From Valencia hispanica (Eukaryota > Chordata > Actinopteri > Cyprinodontiformes > Valenciidae), in contig OY747704.1 in assembly GCA_963556495.2 (NCBI GenBank), positions 1,897,001-1,961,000 on the forward strand: 64,000 nt of DNA, written 5' to 3'. Below are positions 11,010 through 23,197 of this stretch, in pieces. The notes under the pieces were generated by a model that searched no databases, had not been told where the DNA came from, and worked only from the letters and a program-made list of their open reading frames with translations. A program made the position numbers and the translations under genes. The first letter of the stretch is position 1. Each line of letters begins with the position of its first letter.

Positions 11010-11540
11010 AAATTCTGTGGCTAACTTTCCCATTTGCAGCTGTTCTGTCCCGTGTCCTCTCATGTACGGGAGTAGAAGAAGCCCTCTCTCTTGTAGGGAG
11101 TGCAGGCCAGTCGGTCTCATCACAGATTTCCGCTCGCTGTGTCCAGCCTGCACTACGTCCTCCTGTTTTTAGAGACATGATTTAGTTTTTGGCTTAGCAC
11201 CAAGACAGTTCCAGGGAGGATTATCACTCGGTGATTTAATGTAATGAGCAGAGGCTCCCTCTTTCTTGGTCGTGTTATCTCTGCCTCTTAGCCGTGTGTT
11301 AGCTTGCTCATTTCCACTGTTTTGAAAGAGTGGTAAGGTTGTTTCATTTTCACACAATCCATTTACCTCCACATTAACTTCTACCCATTGAACTTTCCTC
11401 TCCAGGGCTGTTATCTTTTGTAGAAGGTCCTCGAAGTCCATTGTGGAGACGGAAGGCATCTTGTTGCTGTAGCTTAGCGTTAGCACCCTTACGAGCTATA
11501 TCTAGCTTCAGCTGAATGCTAAGTACTTAGATGCTGTAGA

Positions 11541-12817
11541 TCAGGCTTCAGATGTGTGTAGGCCACGCACACAGAGCGCTGAAGATAAAAGATCTATGAA
11601 ATATTGCCATTACTACTAAAAAAGGTTTTTCCCATAAATTTATGTATTCAAAAGTCCTGCAGGTCGGATCATAAGGGGGGAAAAAAAAAGCAGAAAAATG
11701 CAAGCAGAAGGGAGAGCGAAGCAGCCGATTGCAGGAAGTGACTCCTTCATCGACACTGTAATATAAATGAGAAACCCAGAGATAAATACATGATGTAGAC
11801 TATAGTGTATAATATACAATGTATTTTTTCAGATACAAATTATATTAGTAATTCATATATTAGTAATATTTTAAATTGTCTTGTTACAATGAAATTCTAA
11901 TTAGCAGAATGCAAAAGAATCAGTAAACTGCAGTATATTATCGCATGTGGGAATGTTAAATTATGCTCTAACATTAATGATGTGCACTTAAACACAGGTT
12001 TAAAGTTTAACACAATAAACACACTTTATAGACAATATGAGCTGTAACACAGTTAACAGCTGGCGTTACAACTATGGAATTATTATCATTAATGGTATTT
12101 TGATTGATTATTACAAGCTGGGAAAACGTGAGATAATGATGGCAATGAAATTAATGTTAATACACCTGCTGATTAGATCTAATATTTACAGATTTGTCAG
12201 AGGAAGTTACTCATATTACTATTTTCCATAATAATAGCGCTAGGCTTATCTGTTAGAACCATTGACTGTTAATATTTTGGTCAGAACTAGCAGATAGCGC
12301 TGGCTATTTATAGATTAGCTAACCATGTATGCTAATGGCATTATTGATCACAGTTCTGTAACATCAAAATAATATCATTAACATCATCTTTACTGTAACA
12401 TTACCTTTGTCTTTGCCGTGTTTTTCCTCCTTTTCTTTTTTTCTTCCCCTGGGCACCAGATACGTTGGGACGCTTTGACATATGAACTTTTTTTGACACA
12501 ATAAAAATGAAAACTGAATGGCGGGTAAAAGAAGTCTGATTGGTGCATGTGGTTTCCCATCCTGCTTTGCGGTGCCTCATGTTTTGTTCTGCACCGTGAG
12601 TTAAGTGTATGTGTGATCCCTTCAATTGCCCACTGGTTGCATTATAAAATGAACGTTTAAGAGAAAGTCAATGCCATGTAAATCCCATTATTCCTTCACG
12701 TGTTACAGTGTTGATGAAGCACGGTTAAAATGGGAAGTTCTTTATGCGGTCTGGCGCCCTCAGGGTATATGTCGCCCTTAGCATTAGCCTATACAGCCTA
12801 TACCACGGGCCGGTATA
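11541..12817. other. AT-rich spacer, no gene recognised
   Basis: The first 220 bases may be L2-B 5' UTR. The rest is AT-rich with short open frames lacking domains. No splice-supported exon or repeat end was found. Confidence 0.4.
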
Positions 12818-13621
12818 GGCCAGAATCTGCCACATTCTCTCTCTGGCCAATACGGAGATGCTGATGCATGCTTTTATCACCAGTAGGATTGATTACTGTA
12901 ATGCCCTGCTTTCTGGTCTTCCCAAAAAGTATATCTCAGGTTTACAGCTTTTACAAAATTCTGCAGCACGTGTCCTGACTAAGACCAGGAGGCAGGAGCA
13001 CATTACACCAGTTTTAGAATCACTGCATTGGCTCCCCCTATGTCTTAGGATCGATTTTAAGATTATTTTAATAATTTTTAAGTGTCTTAATTGTCTTGGG
13101 CCTTCTTATCTTTCGGAATTGCTTTTACCATATAAACCTTTGCGGTCTCTGCTCTCCTCTGCAGCCGTCTCCTTGTCACCCCCAAAGTCAGGACACACAC
13201 TCATGGTGAGGCGTCTTTCCGTTATTATGGCCCTCACCTCTGGAACAGGCTGCTGTTTTATTTGATTGAATTTCTTTTTAGCTGGCTATTTATCAAATAT
13301 TGTTTATCTGCTTTGCATTTTTATTTGATCATATTTTATTATTGTTTTAATTTTATTATTTTAACTTATTTTAGTCTTCCTTCCAGTTTTACCTCTGTGG
13401 GAGCCATCTGCCTCGGGGGTGGTGGTCGGCTGTGGCTGCCTTGGTGCTCTCCAGGTAGTGCTTGAGTGGAGGTGGGGGTCTATGCCCTCCCTCCTTTGGG
13501 CTCCCTGGGTCACTGCCTTGGCTGCTGCTGTTGATCTGCTGCTGCCGATGTAGATGGCTCCCATGATGACGTTTCCTGGCTCAACTTTGTTGTGGTTTGA
13601 AAAGCGCTTTATAAATAAAGT
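12818..13621 (+). mobile_element. L2-C LINE, 3' end with C-terminal RT region
   Basis: The plus strand encodes '[20 protein letters not shown]', '[17 protein letters not shown]' and '[14 protein letters not shown]', then reads out of frame. A GC-rich 3' UTR follows (13395-13560, 'GGGAGCCATCTGCC', 'GCTGCTGCTGTTGATCTG'), and the end is 'AAAGCGCTTTATAAATAAAG'. The same order occurs on the minus strand at 55184-57243. The copy is 5'-truncated just upstream of the last RT region. Confidence 0.85.
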
Positions 13622-13776
13622 TACACAGCAAATATTGCCACACAACTTTATTTATACATTATGTAGTGTTCAATGAATATAATACAAATCCAAAAATATA
13701 CTACTATATAGGAACATAACACTGAAGACAAGAGAATAAAGAGAGGTTTGTTCATGTTGGAGGCGAGCTCCATTTA

Positions 13777-15010
13777 TTAAGATAATAAATGACTGGTAAA
13801 ATTGATCTGGATATGTTTCACATCTAGAGCTCTACAGCAGAGAGGGAAGTTCCACCGCTCCTGGAATCCCTCTGCAATTGATCGCCAGTGTTCAGTGGAA
13901 GGTACAGCCGTGTAGTCCTCCACTAGACAGTCCCAGATGGCCATCGCTACCTGGGGGACGATCTGAGGAGACACCAACTCGGAAACTGGATGCGATGGTC
14001 CTATAGGAATCTCCGGCAAGGAACCTGGAGAACATTATTTAAAAATAGTATTATCTGTACTGTAGTTACAAAATACATTATTCAAATTCAAAAATATTTT
14101 CTTGATCTCAAAGTGAAATTACACAATATATAAGATATTTTATAATAATCATATAATGTATAGTTAATACTATACAAAACAGTCTGTTCTGTTCTTAACT
14201 TTGCCATATCTTTATTTGATTGCTAGCAACTTTTCCAACTAGTGTGCCAATTATAGAGTCTGACAGCTGCAGGTATTATATACAAATAGTAGACTGGTTC
14301 TATACCAGAATTAAACCAGGTCTAAATTCAACTAAATCAGGACTTTATTAGAAATACATTCTGAGTATCAACAGAAATATTATAAACGGTGGTCTCCATA
14401 CCACAGTTTGCTATCAGTAAACACAGACAGCATACACTGATAGTATAGCATATATTAGCACACATATCGATAAAGGACTACCGTATTATACACTTTTACT
14501 AACCACATGCATATAGACAGGCGCTCAGCAGGTGGGATTGAGCCCCTGTAGATGGTGTCTTGGCGGGCAATGCTTGGACCGACGTGGGACAACAGCTCCT
14601 CAAACTGGGCGAGGGGCAGACGGTGGTACTGCTTAAAGCGGCCATCATCCAGACGCAGCTCTTGGAGCAAGTGGTGAAACTCACCAAACTGGTCACACTT
14701 CTGGAGGAACTTGTGGACCCGAGTACGGCGAGAACTTCCTCTACGCCGCTGCTCTGCTCTCCACAGTAAATACAGAAGTGAGACTCTCCTCCAGATCAAC
14801 AGCTGCCATCTTGCAAAAACACCGTCTGGCACTAGCGCCTCCCACTAGTTAAGTATTTCTGGCTTGACGCCCGTCAAAATGGTACATTTTGAGGCACATC
14901 AAATTTGCTTTGGACGAGTATCAAGCTGCGAATGTTCAAGCGTCAAACTTTGGTGTGTGGGGCGTTTTTGACGCTTTGGTGTGACTGCACCGCAGAAGTG
15001 GTAGTGGCGG
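13777..15010 (-). pseudogene. PIF/Harbinger transposase, partial
   Basis: The N-terminal exon (14832-14500) contains 'GEFHHLLQELRLDDGRFKQY', 'QFEELLSHVGPSI' and 'RGSIPPAERLSICM', the conserved helix-rich region before the catalytic core of HARBI1-like transposases. A second piece (14019-13800) reads 'QVAMAIWDCLVEDY', 'WRSIAEGFQERWNFP' and 'CRALDVKHIQI', the first catalytic-Asp region (normally GA.DGKH). Homology stops there, so the second Asp and the Glu are absent. GCGTCAA-rich sequence to about 15010 may be the element end. This family nicks at 3-bp TWA sites; I could not fix the ends. Confidence 0.75.
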
Positions 15011-16067
15011 CCATTTTTAAGCAGAGGTTCTTAGCAGAAACTCCTGCTACACAGAGGACATCTCACCGTTTAAGATTCACTTTTGTTCTGACCCACTGGA
15101 CCGGGAAGAACCCTCATTTCAAAGTGCCCTTGCTGTCTGCGTATCTAGTTTGGGCGATATCAGGACTGTTCCAAGACAGTTTGTTACGACGTCAACCTGC
15201 AGGCCGTCCAGCCTGCAGTTGGAACACAGTCCTAAAAATCCTGTGCAGGTTCTCTAACTCTTCCTTTTCTTGCTCAACTACGGACACATTTTGCTCTCCT
15301 CCTTGTGGACCGGACTTCCCTCAACGCAAAGTAGGACTGAACCGGTTCATTTATGCCAATCTTGTGTCTGGGCGAGATAAATAGAGAAAATAGAGTTTTT
15401 AACGAGTTAGATCTTGTTCATTGTTTGTTTAAAGTGGGGTCTTTTAAAGCACTGAACCTGTTGGCTGATTTGTCGTCGCCGCACACATGAGTTTGAGCTG
15501 TATTTGCTGTGTTTGAAACTGTTTGACTTATCCTGACCGGATCCCACTCTTCCTTTCTTTGTCCTTCCTCTCTTTTCCTCGCTCTGTTTCTCGCTCTCTG
15601 ATCCTCTGGTCGGCAGAGTAGGACTCGGTCCGACCTGTGTTAGCTGGTCTTAGCTGAAAGGTTAACTCCATTGTTCCTTAGTCTGTTAGATAAAGCATAG
15701 CACAATCGACTGGGTTATAGATACATGAGTTCATAAGGAATAAATAATTATAGAATGATGTCTTCTACTAAAAATAATTCATCCCAGGTCATCAGTCGAC
15801 GCATAGACAGCCGCATATTTTCCTCCAACTTATTTAAAACTGGTTCAAAACTTGTAACTTAGATCAGCCTGTAGTTCAGCTAATTTTCCATCTGACAGCA
15901 GGCATAGAGAACACAGAATGAATGTCATCTGCAAGACATAGGGTCTTTTGGAAGTAAATCCTGGGATCAGTAATATAACATGGTTTGTTGAAAGATGAAG
16001 ATCTGAAAGTAAGCTGGAGCAGAGGTCTTAATCACTGGCATGTTTTAAGCGTATAGGAGGACAAGGT
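15011..16067. other. Unassigned region
   Basis: An open frame on the plus strand to 15384 is Cys/Ser/Thr-rich with no recognised domain. The rest (pyrimidine-rich near 15540-15600, AT-rich after 15700) shows no repeat ends that I can place. Confidence 0.4.
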
Positions 16068-16075
16068 ATGGCATT
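16068..16075. repeat. hAT target-site duplication, left copy (ATGGCATT)
   Basis: An identical 8-mer occurs at 26642-26649, just outside the other terminus. Confidence 0.92.
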
Positions 16076-16359
16076 TAGTGATGGGAATTCCGGCTCTTTT
16101 TGGAGAGCCAGTTCTTTTGGCTCGGCTCACCAAAAAGAGCCTGCTCTATCGGCTCCCAAGTGGCTCCTCAGAGTTTCTGTTGCTTAAAGTATATTTATCA
16201 CCCAAAAAAAAATTCAAAACTATGCGTAAAATGATTTACTATTGTACAAATGCAATATATCAAATATTTATCATTTATATGGCTTTATTTACTTAACACT
16301 TTAAAAAAATCTGAACTTGAGTGCAACAAAAATAAATTAAAAAGAAGGCAATAAAAAAA

Positions 16360-16772
16360 CAGAGATAGAAATTCTGTAAATGTTGTATGAGGGTTTAATT
16401 CTGTAGTGCATGTGGAAACACTTAGAAACGGTGAACAATCAAGAAGAATGTAGTACATCATGTGTTCCTTCTGAGGAAGCTTTGACCATTATTCTATGAA
16501 CAAAGATCTATGTGGGAGGAGTTTCATGCAAACTCTTGTTTCAATAAAAAGTCTATGCTGACGTAGATCTGGGCTCAGTTAATAGAACTGAGTCCAGCGA
16601 ACGACGTCTCGCTGTTAAAATATATAATTGTTTGGCTCTTATTTCACCTTCCAGTGTGCTCGTTCATTTCTGTAAAAAGGAGCAATAAGAACAGAGAGAG
16701 CCCAGAGTAATAAAATGGGTGCCTGTTCCTTTAAGAGAGGCTTTAGATTAGAGTGAAAACACCATTCCAACA
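16360..16772 (+). repeat. 5' LTR of ERV copy 1, with internal micro-inversion
   Basis: It aligns with the 3' LTR at 23198-23623. The first bases appear lost (it begins AGAGATAGAAATTCTG), and it ends CCAACA three bases before the primer-binding site. AATAAA lies near 16541. Bases 16634-16692 are the reverse complement of the corresponding 3' LTR segment (23480-23538). Confidence 0.9.
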
Positions 16773-16775
16773 AAA

Positions 16776-16793
16776 TGGTGACCCCGACGTGAT
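16776..16793 (+). promoter_or_regulatory. Retroviral primer-binding site, tRNA-Trp type
   Basis: TGGTGACCCCGACGTGAT lies three bases after the LTR end. It is the exact complement of the 3' end of vertebrate tRNA-Trp including CCA, as I recall that tRNA. The match continues two further bases. Confidence 0.85.
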
Positions 16794-16799
16794 TTCTGG

Positions 16800-19390
16800 A
16801 GGAGCAAAGGAAAACGTGAGTTTGGAACAATAGGATTTTGTTGAAATTGTTGTGATCGACAGATACTGGAGATCGGGGGACTGAAGTGACCCAGGCCTGA
16901 AGTTATTTGGTAAGCGCTGACACACGAGGTGCAAAGTTGACTAATCTAAAAGTATGTTCTGTCTGTAGTTCTCCAGTAAATGTTGATTTATGTTTCTGCT
17001 GAGGTAAATAGACGCCGACCAGGTCGGTAAACTCACGGTGTGGCTTGCCCTACGGTAAGGTAAGACGCTTCTTACTGAAAGCTTGCGTGTTGGACACCAA
17101 GAAGGCTGAGTGTGGATCAGCTCGTGGATTGAGAAACCACGGAATGTCTAAAAAAACGAAACCCAGAGATCAGAGAGTGATTTAAACACTGGCATTTCTT
17201 GTTCCTTTGAGAAGGATCCCAAATCTGACTGGATCTCCGGGAGGCAGGCTGCTGAGAGACCGTGCACGGCCTGGTCTAGGACCAGCTGGATCCTGGAGCC
17301 CTCCAGCTCAACATGGAGGCCGGAAGATCGCGGAGTTCCTCCCGAAGCAGCAGTTGATGACGGGGTCTTCCTTCACAGGGACACCAGCCAATGATTATAA
17401 AATTTGATGTCTGAAAGAATAAAACATTTGAGAAGAAATAACTAGGTCGGGACATTATTAATAGAAGTTTGTGTTTTTGCAAAAAAAGATCAGGGATCTT
17501 TGCGTGATGGCGGAGACCTCACAATGAAAATCCATGGAAAAATAAAATATGACTGGGGTTGGACTCCAAAGCGTGCAGAGGTCTGGGATCTCAATTAGAA
17601 ATAGGCCTAATGATAAATAATAATATATAAATAATAATACTAGTAATGAAAAAACATGTTAATAAAATATATAATGATATTAATGTGATAAACTGGTTGT
17701 GTGAATGGAGATTTCTTCCTTTTGAAGCAGCTGAAGTAGGCTGAGAGGAGTCTCATGGTTAGAAAATTGAGTAAATAACACTGCGTTAAGATAAATAGAT
17801 CAGATAAAAGTGAAATAAAAGCTGAATATCATTCTCATGTTAATGAAGTAAAAATATTTAAAAATGAAACATAAAAACAGCAAAATGTAACTTATCGAAA
17901 TATGGGGAAAAAATAGCAAAGAAGATTTAAAGGAGATGCAAAATTTATGTAAGAGAAAAGACAATACATTTCTTTAAAATATATAAAAGATAATGAATTT
18001 GAAGGCCGATTAACTGAGGAATTTCGCGCACTTCTTGGTAGTTACGATCTAAAACAAAACTAAAAAGATCAAAAATTGAAGAATAGGCATTTGGCGTCTC
18101 AAACAAAGGAATTCCGCTTAAAGGAGCAAAGCAAGAAGAAAAGGGGGTGTTGGGTCATGATAGGCAGATGTGTTTTTTAGTACCCGGGAGGATGAAATTT
18201 TTTTTAAACTTACTGTTTTCTCCTAAAGTTCCACCGAAAGAAAGTAAAACTCTCACTTCCATATTTTTTTAAAAATCCTATGAAGAGCAAGGTAAACCGC
18301 TTTACCGTGATCTAAATGAATTATCTCAAACAAGCGACCCCCTTCCCCCCTCCCCTCAAGGAAGGGCTGTTCTGATAATAAACAAGACTCCCCCTCTATC
18401 CCTCAACAATGGGTCGTTACTTGTTCTCTTAATAAACAAACCAACTGTGATGGGGTCGCGCCAGCACCGGTAAATGCGCTTCCTGAGAGAAAAGACTTGT
18501 TTTAAACCAGATTCATCATGCGTTTCAAAATTGTTAAAGGTTTTCCAACTTGCCAGTAAATGGGAGGAAGGCAGAAGGGAAGGAACACACCTCCCCCCGC
18601 TAGCTGATAAGGAGGGGGATGCTTTATGAGCTGCGTGCAGCGCTGCATACAAAAGGTTGGGATTTCTTAAGTACAGCGGCAACTGTTACTCTATAATAAT
18701 AAAAAATAACTTAGCTAATATATTTTTAATGATATTCATGGGATGTCTGGGAGATCTCTCATATAGTAAAAAAGAAATGTTTAACAATGACGGATTATGA
18801 GCAGAGTGATTTTATTTTTAAATTCAGGCGGATGTCTACAGGTTCTGTGGGGTAGCAGCTGGGTGGCTACATGGATTTACTCTTTGTAACAAGCGGCAGC
18901 TTCAGATACGCTAGGTTATAGACTGCAAAAAAGAGAGGAATTTTTCGTTACGGGATTACCGTAGTACAGAATGTGGTAACGCACTCCAAAATTCAACTTA
19001 AGTTACCGTAACACACTGAGTATAAGCACACTTCAATATTTACACTCAATGGAGTTGTTGCTATATGAGACAAAATTAAGGGTCTGATTAAGCAGGAAAG
19101 ATGTCTGGACCTACACCTGAGATTGGGAGAGGTATCTGGCCCTCGCCCCAATCTGACTTGGATAATGGTACCACGTTTTGGACATCTAGCAACAGACGCT
19201 TCCACATATAATCATAATAATAATAAGCTAATTTATAGAATGTTTATGAAAGAGCAGATAAGCAGAGAGCAAGGAATAGAGATGTGATGTTTTATTGTGG
19301 AAATATCAGTTGCTGATTATCTTGTTGACAGAATTAGAGGAATTCCAATGGGAAGAAATTCTGAATTTAAAGGAATTTTGTTTTCCACAA
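16800..19390 (+). other. ERV copy 1 leader/gag-position region, no readable protein
   Basis: About 2.6 kb between the primer-binding site and the protease-like block. It contains a GC-rich patch (17210-17350) and long AT-rich stretches. I cannot recognise matrix, capsid or nucleocapsid motifs. The same sequence order occurs reversed in copy 2 (about 49900-52450). Confidence 0.5.
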
Positions 19391-20770
19391 AAAAAATGAA
19401 ATTGAGTTGTTAGAAAATGAAATAAGAATAATAGATTTAGCTACAGGAAGAATCTGTAGTGGTAATTATATTATCTCCAGGTTGTCTTTTAATTTGTTAG
19501 GAAGATATTTCCTATTTCACTTGAAGTTGGGCATGTTCTCTGTCGGGGATAAATTAATAATCCAAATTGTAGATTTTCATAAAACTCTTGAAACGGGACA
19601 GCTACCAAAGAATTGTTATAGTTGAAAAAATAAAATTTAAAGTTTTAACTGAAGTTTGTAATCAGATGAAGATAAAATAATAATGTTATTGCTAACAGAA
19701 GATCCAAATTGAACCTTGCATGTTTTTGGCATTTGACCAACAATGGGGAACAGGGGAATGGTGACCTCTAGTGGTGAACTAATTAGAGCATTTATTGAAG
19801 AGAATTCAATTCTCAAACTGATTAGTATGTGGACCAGAAGTGTGTCAGACATGAAAAAAGGAAAATCTTCTCATAAAATTAAGAAACAGCTTTGAACAAA
19901 CAAAGACTGTACTGAAGAAGCTTGGTTAAGTAAGATAAGATAATTTCTCCAAATGGATTGTAATGTTACCAGTGAAACATTTAGATACACGAACTGTTGC
20001 AGAAATGTTGTCTAGAGAAATAATGCCTAGATTTGATTTCCACAAATGATCTACAGTGGTAACGGAACACATTTTGTGAATGAAATAATTGATAAAATAG
20101 GACAAAGATTATAGATCATTTTTAAGAGACATTTGGATTCAAAAAGCAGACTAAGAAAGGCCATGGATAAGACTAAACAGAATTGGTGATACTGTTTGGT
20201 TATGATTAAGCTATATATGAATATATTGCAGAGTAATGGAACAGATTTGACACAATTTGAAACAATCTGTCGGAGACCTTACACCCTCCTACAATTTGGT
20301 ATATTAAAATAAGAGGAACAATTACAAACTGATTTATGATTTTATGATAAAGATGTTGCAAATTGAAAAGAACAATGGAAGAAACGGGACAAAATTGGAT
20401 TTTGTCTTGATTTGGTAAACTACTCATGCATATAGCACCAAATCTGAATATTGGCCTCATTATATTTGAAATCTATAGGCGTAGATATAGAATTCCTTAG
20501 TTTGGTATACTCTCTTCTGAAAAACAATGTGATTAAGATATGGTGGTTTTCATGATCAAAATACTGAAAAGTAAATAAGTTATAAATGCAAACTAATCAT
20601 ATGCCAGATGATCCTATATTCCTACAGGAAGAAATGAGCTGAAAGTAGGTGACTGGGTCCTGATTAAAAGCTGTAAACAGAAAACTGGTCAAAACCCAGG
20701 TGGACCACACCAACGGCTGTAGAGACGGAGTTGGATACACTTAACCCATTGTAGAAAGCAGAGACCATCA
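19390..20770 (+). pseudogene. ERV copy 1 pol remnant: protease end and integrase blocks
   Basis: Near 19490 the frame reads 'SFNLLGRYFLF', matching the retroviral protease C-terminal 'NLLGRD' block with Asp replaced by Tyr. At 20047 'SGNGTHFVNEII' corresponds to the integrase catalytic 'SD.GTHF' block with Asp replaced by Gly. Near 20650 'GDWVLIKSC' and 'WIHLTHC' match the integrase C-terminal domain. Several stops separate these pieces, and key acidic residues are lost. The RT and RNase H that should lie between are not visible. Confidence 0.7.
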
Positions 20771-21104
20771 CTAGATATAGGGAAAGCAGTCTAAGAAAAG
20801 TGATGTTTCAGACTGATTACAAAGGGAGGTGAATACAATAGGGTTTACTTGTCTCACCTTCAGTGAAGAGAACCAGGAGAGCCACTTTTCTATAGAGACT
20901 GTTTTGAAGGGAGAGATAGTAACTATGAAGTTTTTTCTGTTATATAGTACTTTTATTTTTACAGCTTTTTGGTGGTGTTATTCCATAGGACTCACAGAAG
21001 AATGACATATAGCACATGAGAATACTGATTTATTGTCTTGGTTCACTCAGAGAAGGACACACAGAAACCCATTTGAAACCAGCGTGTGTTGACAATATGC
21101 AAGA

Positions 21105-21374
21105 TATCTAGCAAATAAATTAAGCATTATTAACTGTTTTGTTTGTTCTCAAATGCCATATTCTGTAGGACATTTACCCAGATGCGTAGAAGCTTTCACT
21201 AATCTTAATGATCTGTTTCCAGATGTTACACTCCTCTCCAGGATTTGGACAAATTCTGAGCGTGCAGTAAATGAACGAACAGGAAGTTATATGGGTAATA
21301 ATGTATATACTTCCATGACAAAAGTAAGGGTAAATTGGAGACTGGGACAACATGGGATTAATCTAAATAGTTAA
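21105..21374 (+). pseudogene. ERV copy 1 env-like fragment
   Basis: Downstream of integrase, a short open stretch begins with a 'CFVCSQMP'-type Cys motif as found in surface subunits of fish retroviruses, then about 70 further codons to a stop. Copy 2 has the same segment on the opposite strand (47009-47230), differing at only three of 73 residues. No transmembrane subunit or fusion region was recognised. The assignment as env rests on position and the Cys motif. Confidence 0.5.
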
Positions 21375-21399
21375 AGCAGGACCAGTACACTTAAGACTT

Positions 21400-23185
21400 G
21401 ACCAAAGATTTATTTGTTTTGAACATGATAAAAATCTGATCACACTTTCATACCAATCTGGGTACATGCAAAAAATATACCGTATGTGCTCCATACTTTG
21501 AGACTGTGAATGTGATGGGAACTTTTCTATGAACGACCTGCTGATTCTCTGCGGATTATGGCAGCTGAGATCCAGGAAGTGAGCCTAACAACTGTAAATA
21601 TACATGGAGATTAATCTACAATACAGGTGTTTATTGAACTATAACATCTTTCCGTAACAGGCTGCAAATCTAGTCACACCTGATTAACAGGAGACCTTTA
21701 TAATTGGATGTTTCTGAAACAGTTCTGTTTCAGAAAAAGAGGGAGATCTTTGGGCACAATGGGAACTTAGATTTCGATTATTTGTTATCGAACAAAGCCT
21801 TTCAATTTGTCGCTTTAAAAGCATTTCAGATATAAAATAAACAGCATTTGTTTAGGGTTCAACAGTTTTTTGGTTAAATAGGTTGAAATTATAGTTTTCT
21901 TTTATAAGTATTAGGCTTCATCAGCTCAGAAAATGATGTGGTAAAATCTTATAAAACTATTGGTTTAATGAACTTAGGCTGATAGCGGTGTAGATGAATA
22001 AAATTAGACTGTGATCCTTTTCTGGGGGTTGAGCTTTAAAGCAGCACATTTTTCTTTTGAGCGGTCTGTCATGCTCATCATGCCATTTGAACAATCCAAA
22101 AAACCAGATGTTTCCTGGTTGTCATCCTGTTTTGGCACCTTTGTGCGGTTGGTTGTTTTAGCATACAACCCATTCATCTTACCTTGTGGCATGTTTATGC
22201 ATTTAGTGTTAGTTTTGAAGTTTTTATTTACATTATAAGCCCTACTATATATTTTGAAGAAAAGTTCTTTATGGTCTAGGCTGTTCCAGTGTTGTTCATT
22301 TTTGATACAGGATTTTTAGAGTGCACTTTGCGTCAATGATGATTTCTGTGATTTCAACATACAGCAAAAGTAATAGCTTTTTCTACAGATAGACCTAATG
22401 TTTGTAGAAAGCTGGATAATAGTTTGTTTTTGTGTTAGTGCGGCCGATCAGTGCGGCACTACTTAAAACTATGAGGTGAGGGAGGGGTTTGTTTAAAAAA
22501 AGGACAAATGCATAAGAAATTAATCTCAAATGAGATACAATTATGGATAAAGCAAACAGAAAAAGCAAATTAGTTGCGAGCTGTTCTTTTAGGCTTTGTT
22601 GACCAGGTGAGAGACCAGCAGCCAACCAGACCACGATCTCTCAGGTAATCAGACTAAAGAAAAGGGCTGAAGCCAATGCACTCCCACTGAGGAGCCAGGA
22701 TGCACCTGGGAGGACATCCAGGAGCAGCAAGCCAGAGCGGGTGCAGAACAGCAACGAGCAGACCACATAACCTACTTGAACCCTCGGCTGAGAGGTTTCC
22801 AACTTCAGCACACCTGCACCATCAGGTGGCAGGGCGGCTTGGAGCGCAGAGCTGCCCAGCTGGGGCAGCAGGGTTTGAAGGAAAAGAAGCTGAGACACCT
22901 GCCCAAAGGGGCAGAACGATCCTCTGGTCTGCGTGCAGTCCTTAGTTTTCAAACTCAAGGCTACTGAAAATATACACTTTAGCTGCATATAGGTGATGTG
23001 CTGGCAACATCTCACCTTAGGTCATAGAAGAGCGAGCCGGACGACCACAATTCCCGGCCAGAACAAGATGACTTGACTGCTGATCCGAAAAGTTCCAGAG
23101 AAGAAGGACTCAAAATCGATATAATAATAAGAGGTCATATATAAGGAAAGCGTCAGGCAGCACACTTTTAGAATCATAAGAGGTC
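21400..23185 (+). other. ERV copy 1 3' internal region
   Basis: Non-coding or decayed sequence between the env-like block and the polypurine tract. It is shared with copy 2 (reverse, 42299-46990) up to about position 22690; the remainder is absent from copy 2. No recognised protein. Confidence 0.5.
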
Positions 23186-23197
23186 AAAAGAGGGAGA
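23186..23197 (+). promoter_or_regulatory. Polypurine tract of ERV copy 1
   Basis: AAAAGAGGGAGA lies immediately before the TG start of the 3' LTR, where plus-strand priming would occur. Confidence 0.7.

Larger units (their letters stand above)
9538..11486 (-). pseudogene. L2-B ORF1 (coiled coil plus SGNH esterase-like domain), split twice
   Basis: From 11486: 'FEDLLQKITALERKVQWV' (short coiled coil), a polar Arg-rich linker to about 11010, the ERV solo LTR, then 'NRFAPLLENPG' and 'TRILGDSSVKDVQ' (GDS motif with the nucleophile Ser of SGNH hydrolases). The L2-A tail follows, then 'TIVLHTGSKDV' (Gly/Asn block; Asn replaced), 'AVFVSGPLPTI' and 'FWERRHLFKANGFSLNRSG' (block V, normally D-G-x-H, here N-G-x-S). 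CR1/L2 LINEs are known to carry such esterase-like ORF1 proteins. The changed block V suggests the domain was already inactive or has decayed. Confidence 0.75.
5420..11540 (-). mobile_element. Long L2-clade LINE (L2-B) with nested insertions
   Basis: A minus-strand LINE with its 3' end at 5420 (tandem AAGGC followed by AAGTTTATTTGTATAGCAC). ORF2 reverse transcriptase lies at about 5910-7690, endonuclease at 7742-9006 and ORF1 at 9538-11486. Three later insertions split it: a solo Gypsy LTR in the endonuclease (8237-8821), an L2-A tail in ORF1 (9988-10326) and a solo ERV LTR in ORF1 (10597-11009). Removing these leaves a nearly complete element, so it was once long and probably competent. It is now frameshifted in several places. 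The 5' end is uncertain and may reach about 11765. Confidence 0.85.

Noticed and set aside
14905..15384. 159-codon open frame beside the Harbinger remnant
   Set aside because: No domain, biased toward Ser/Cys/Thr, no splice or start support; likely chance.
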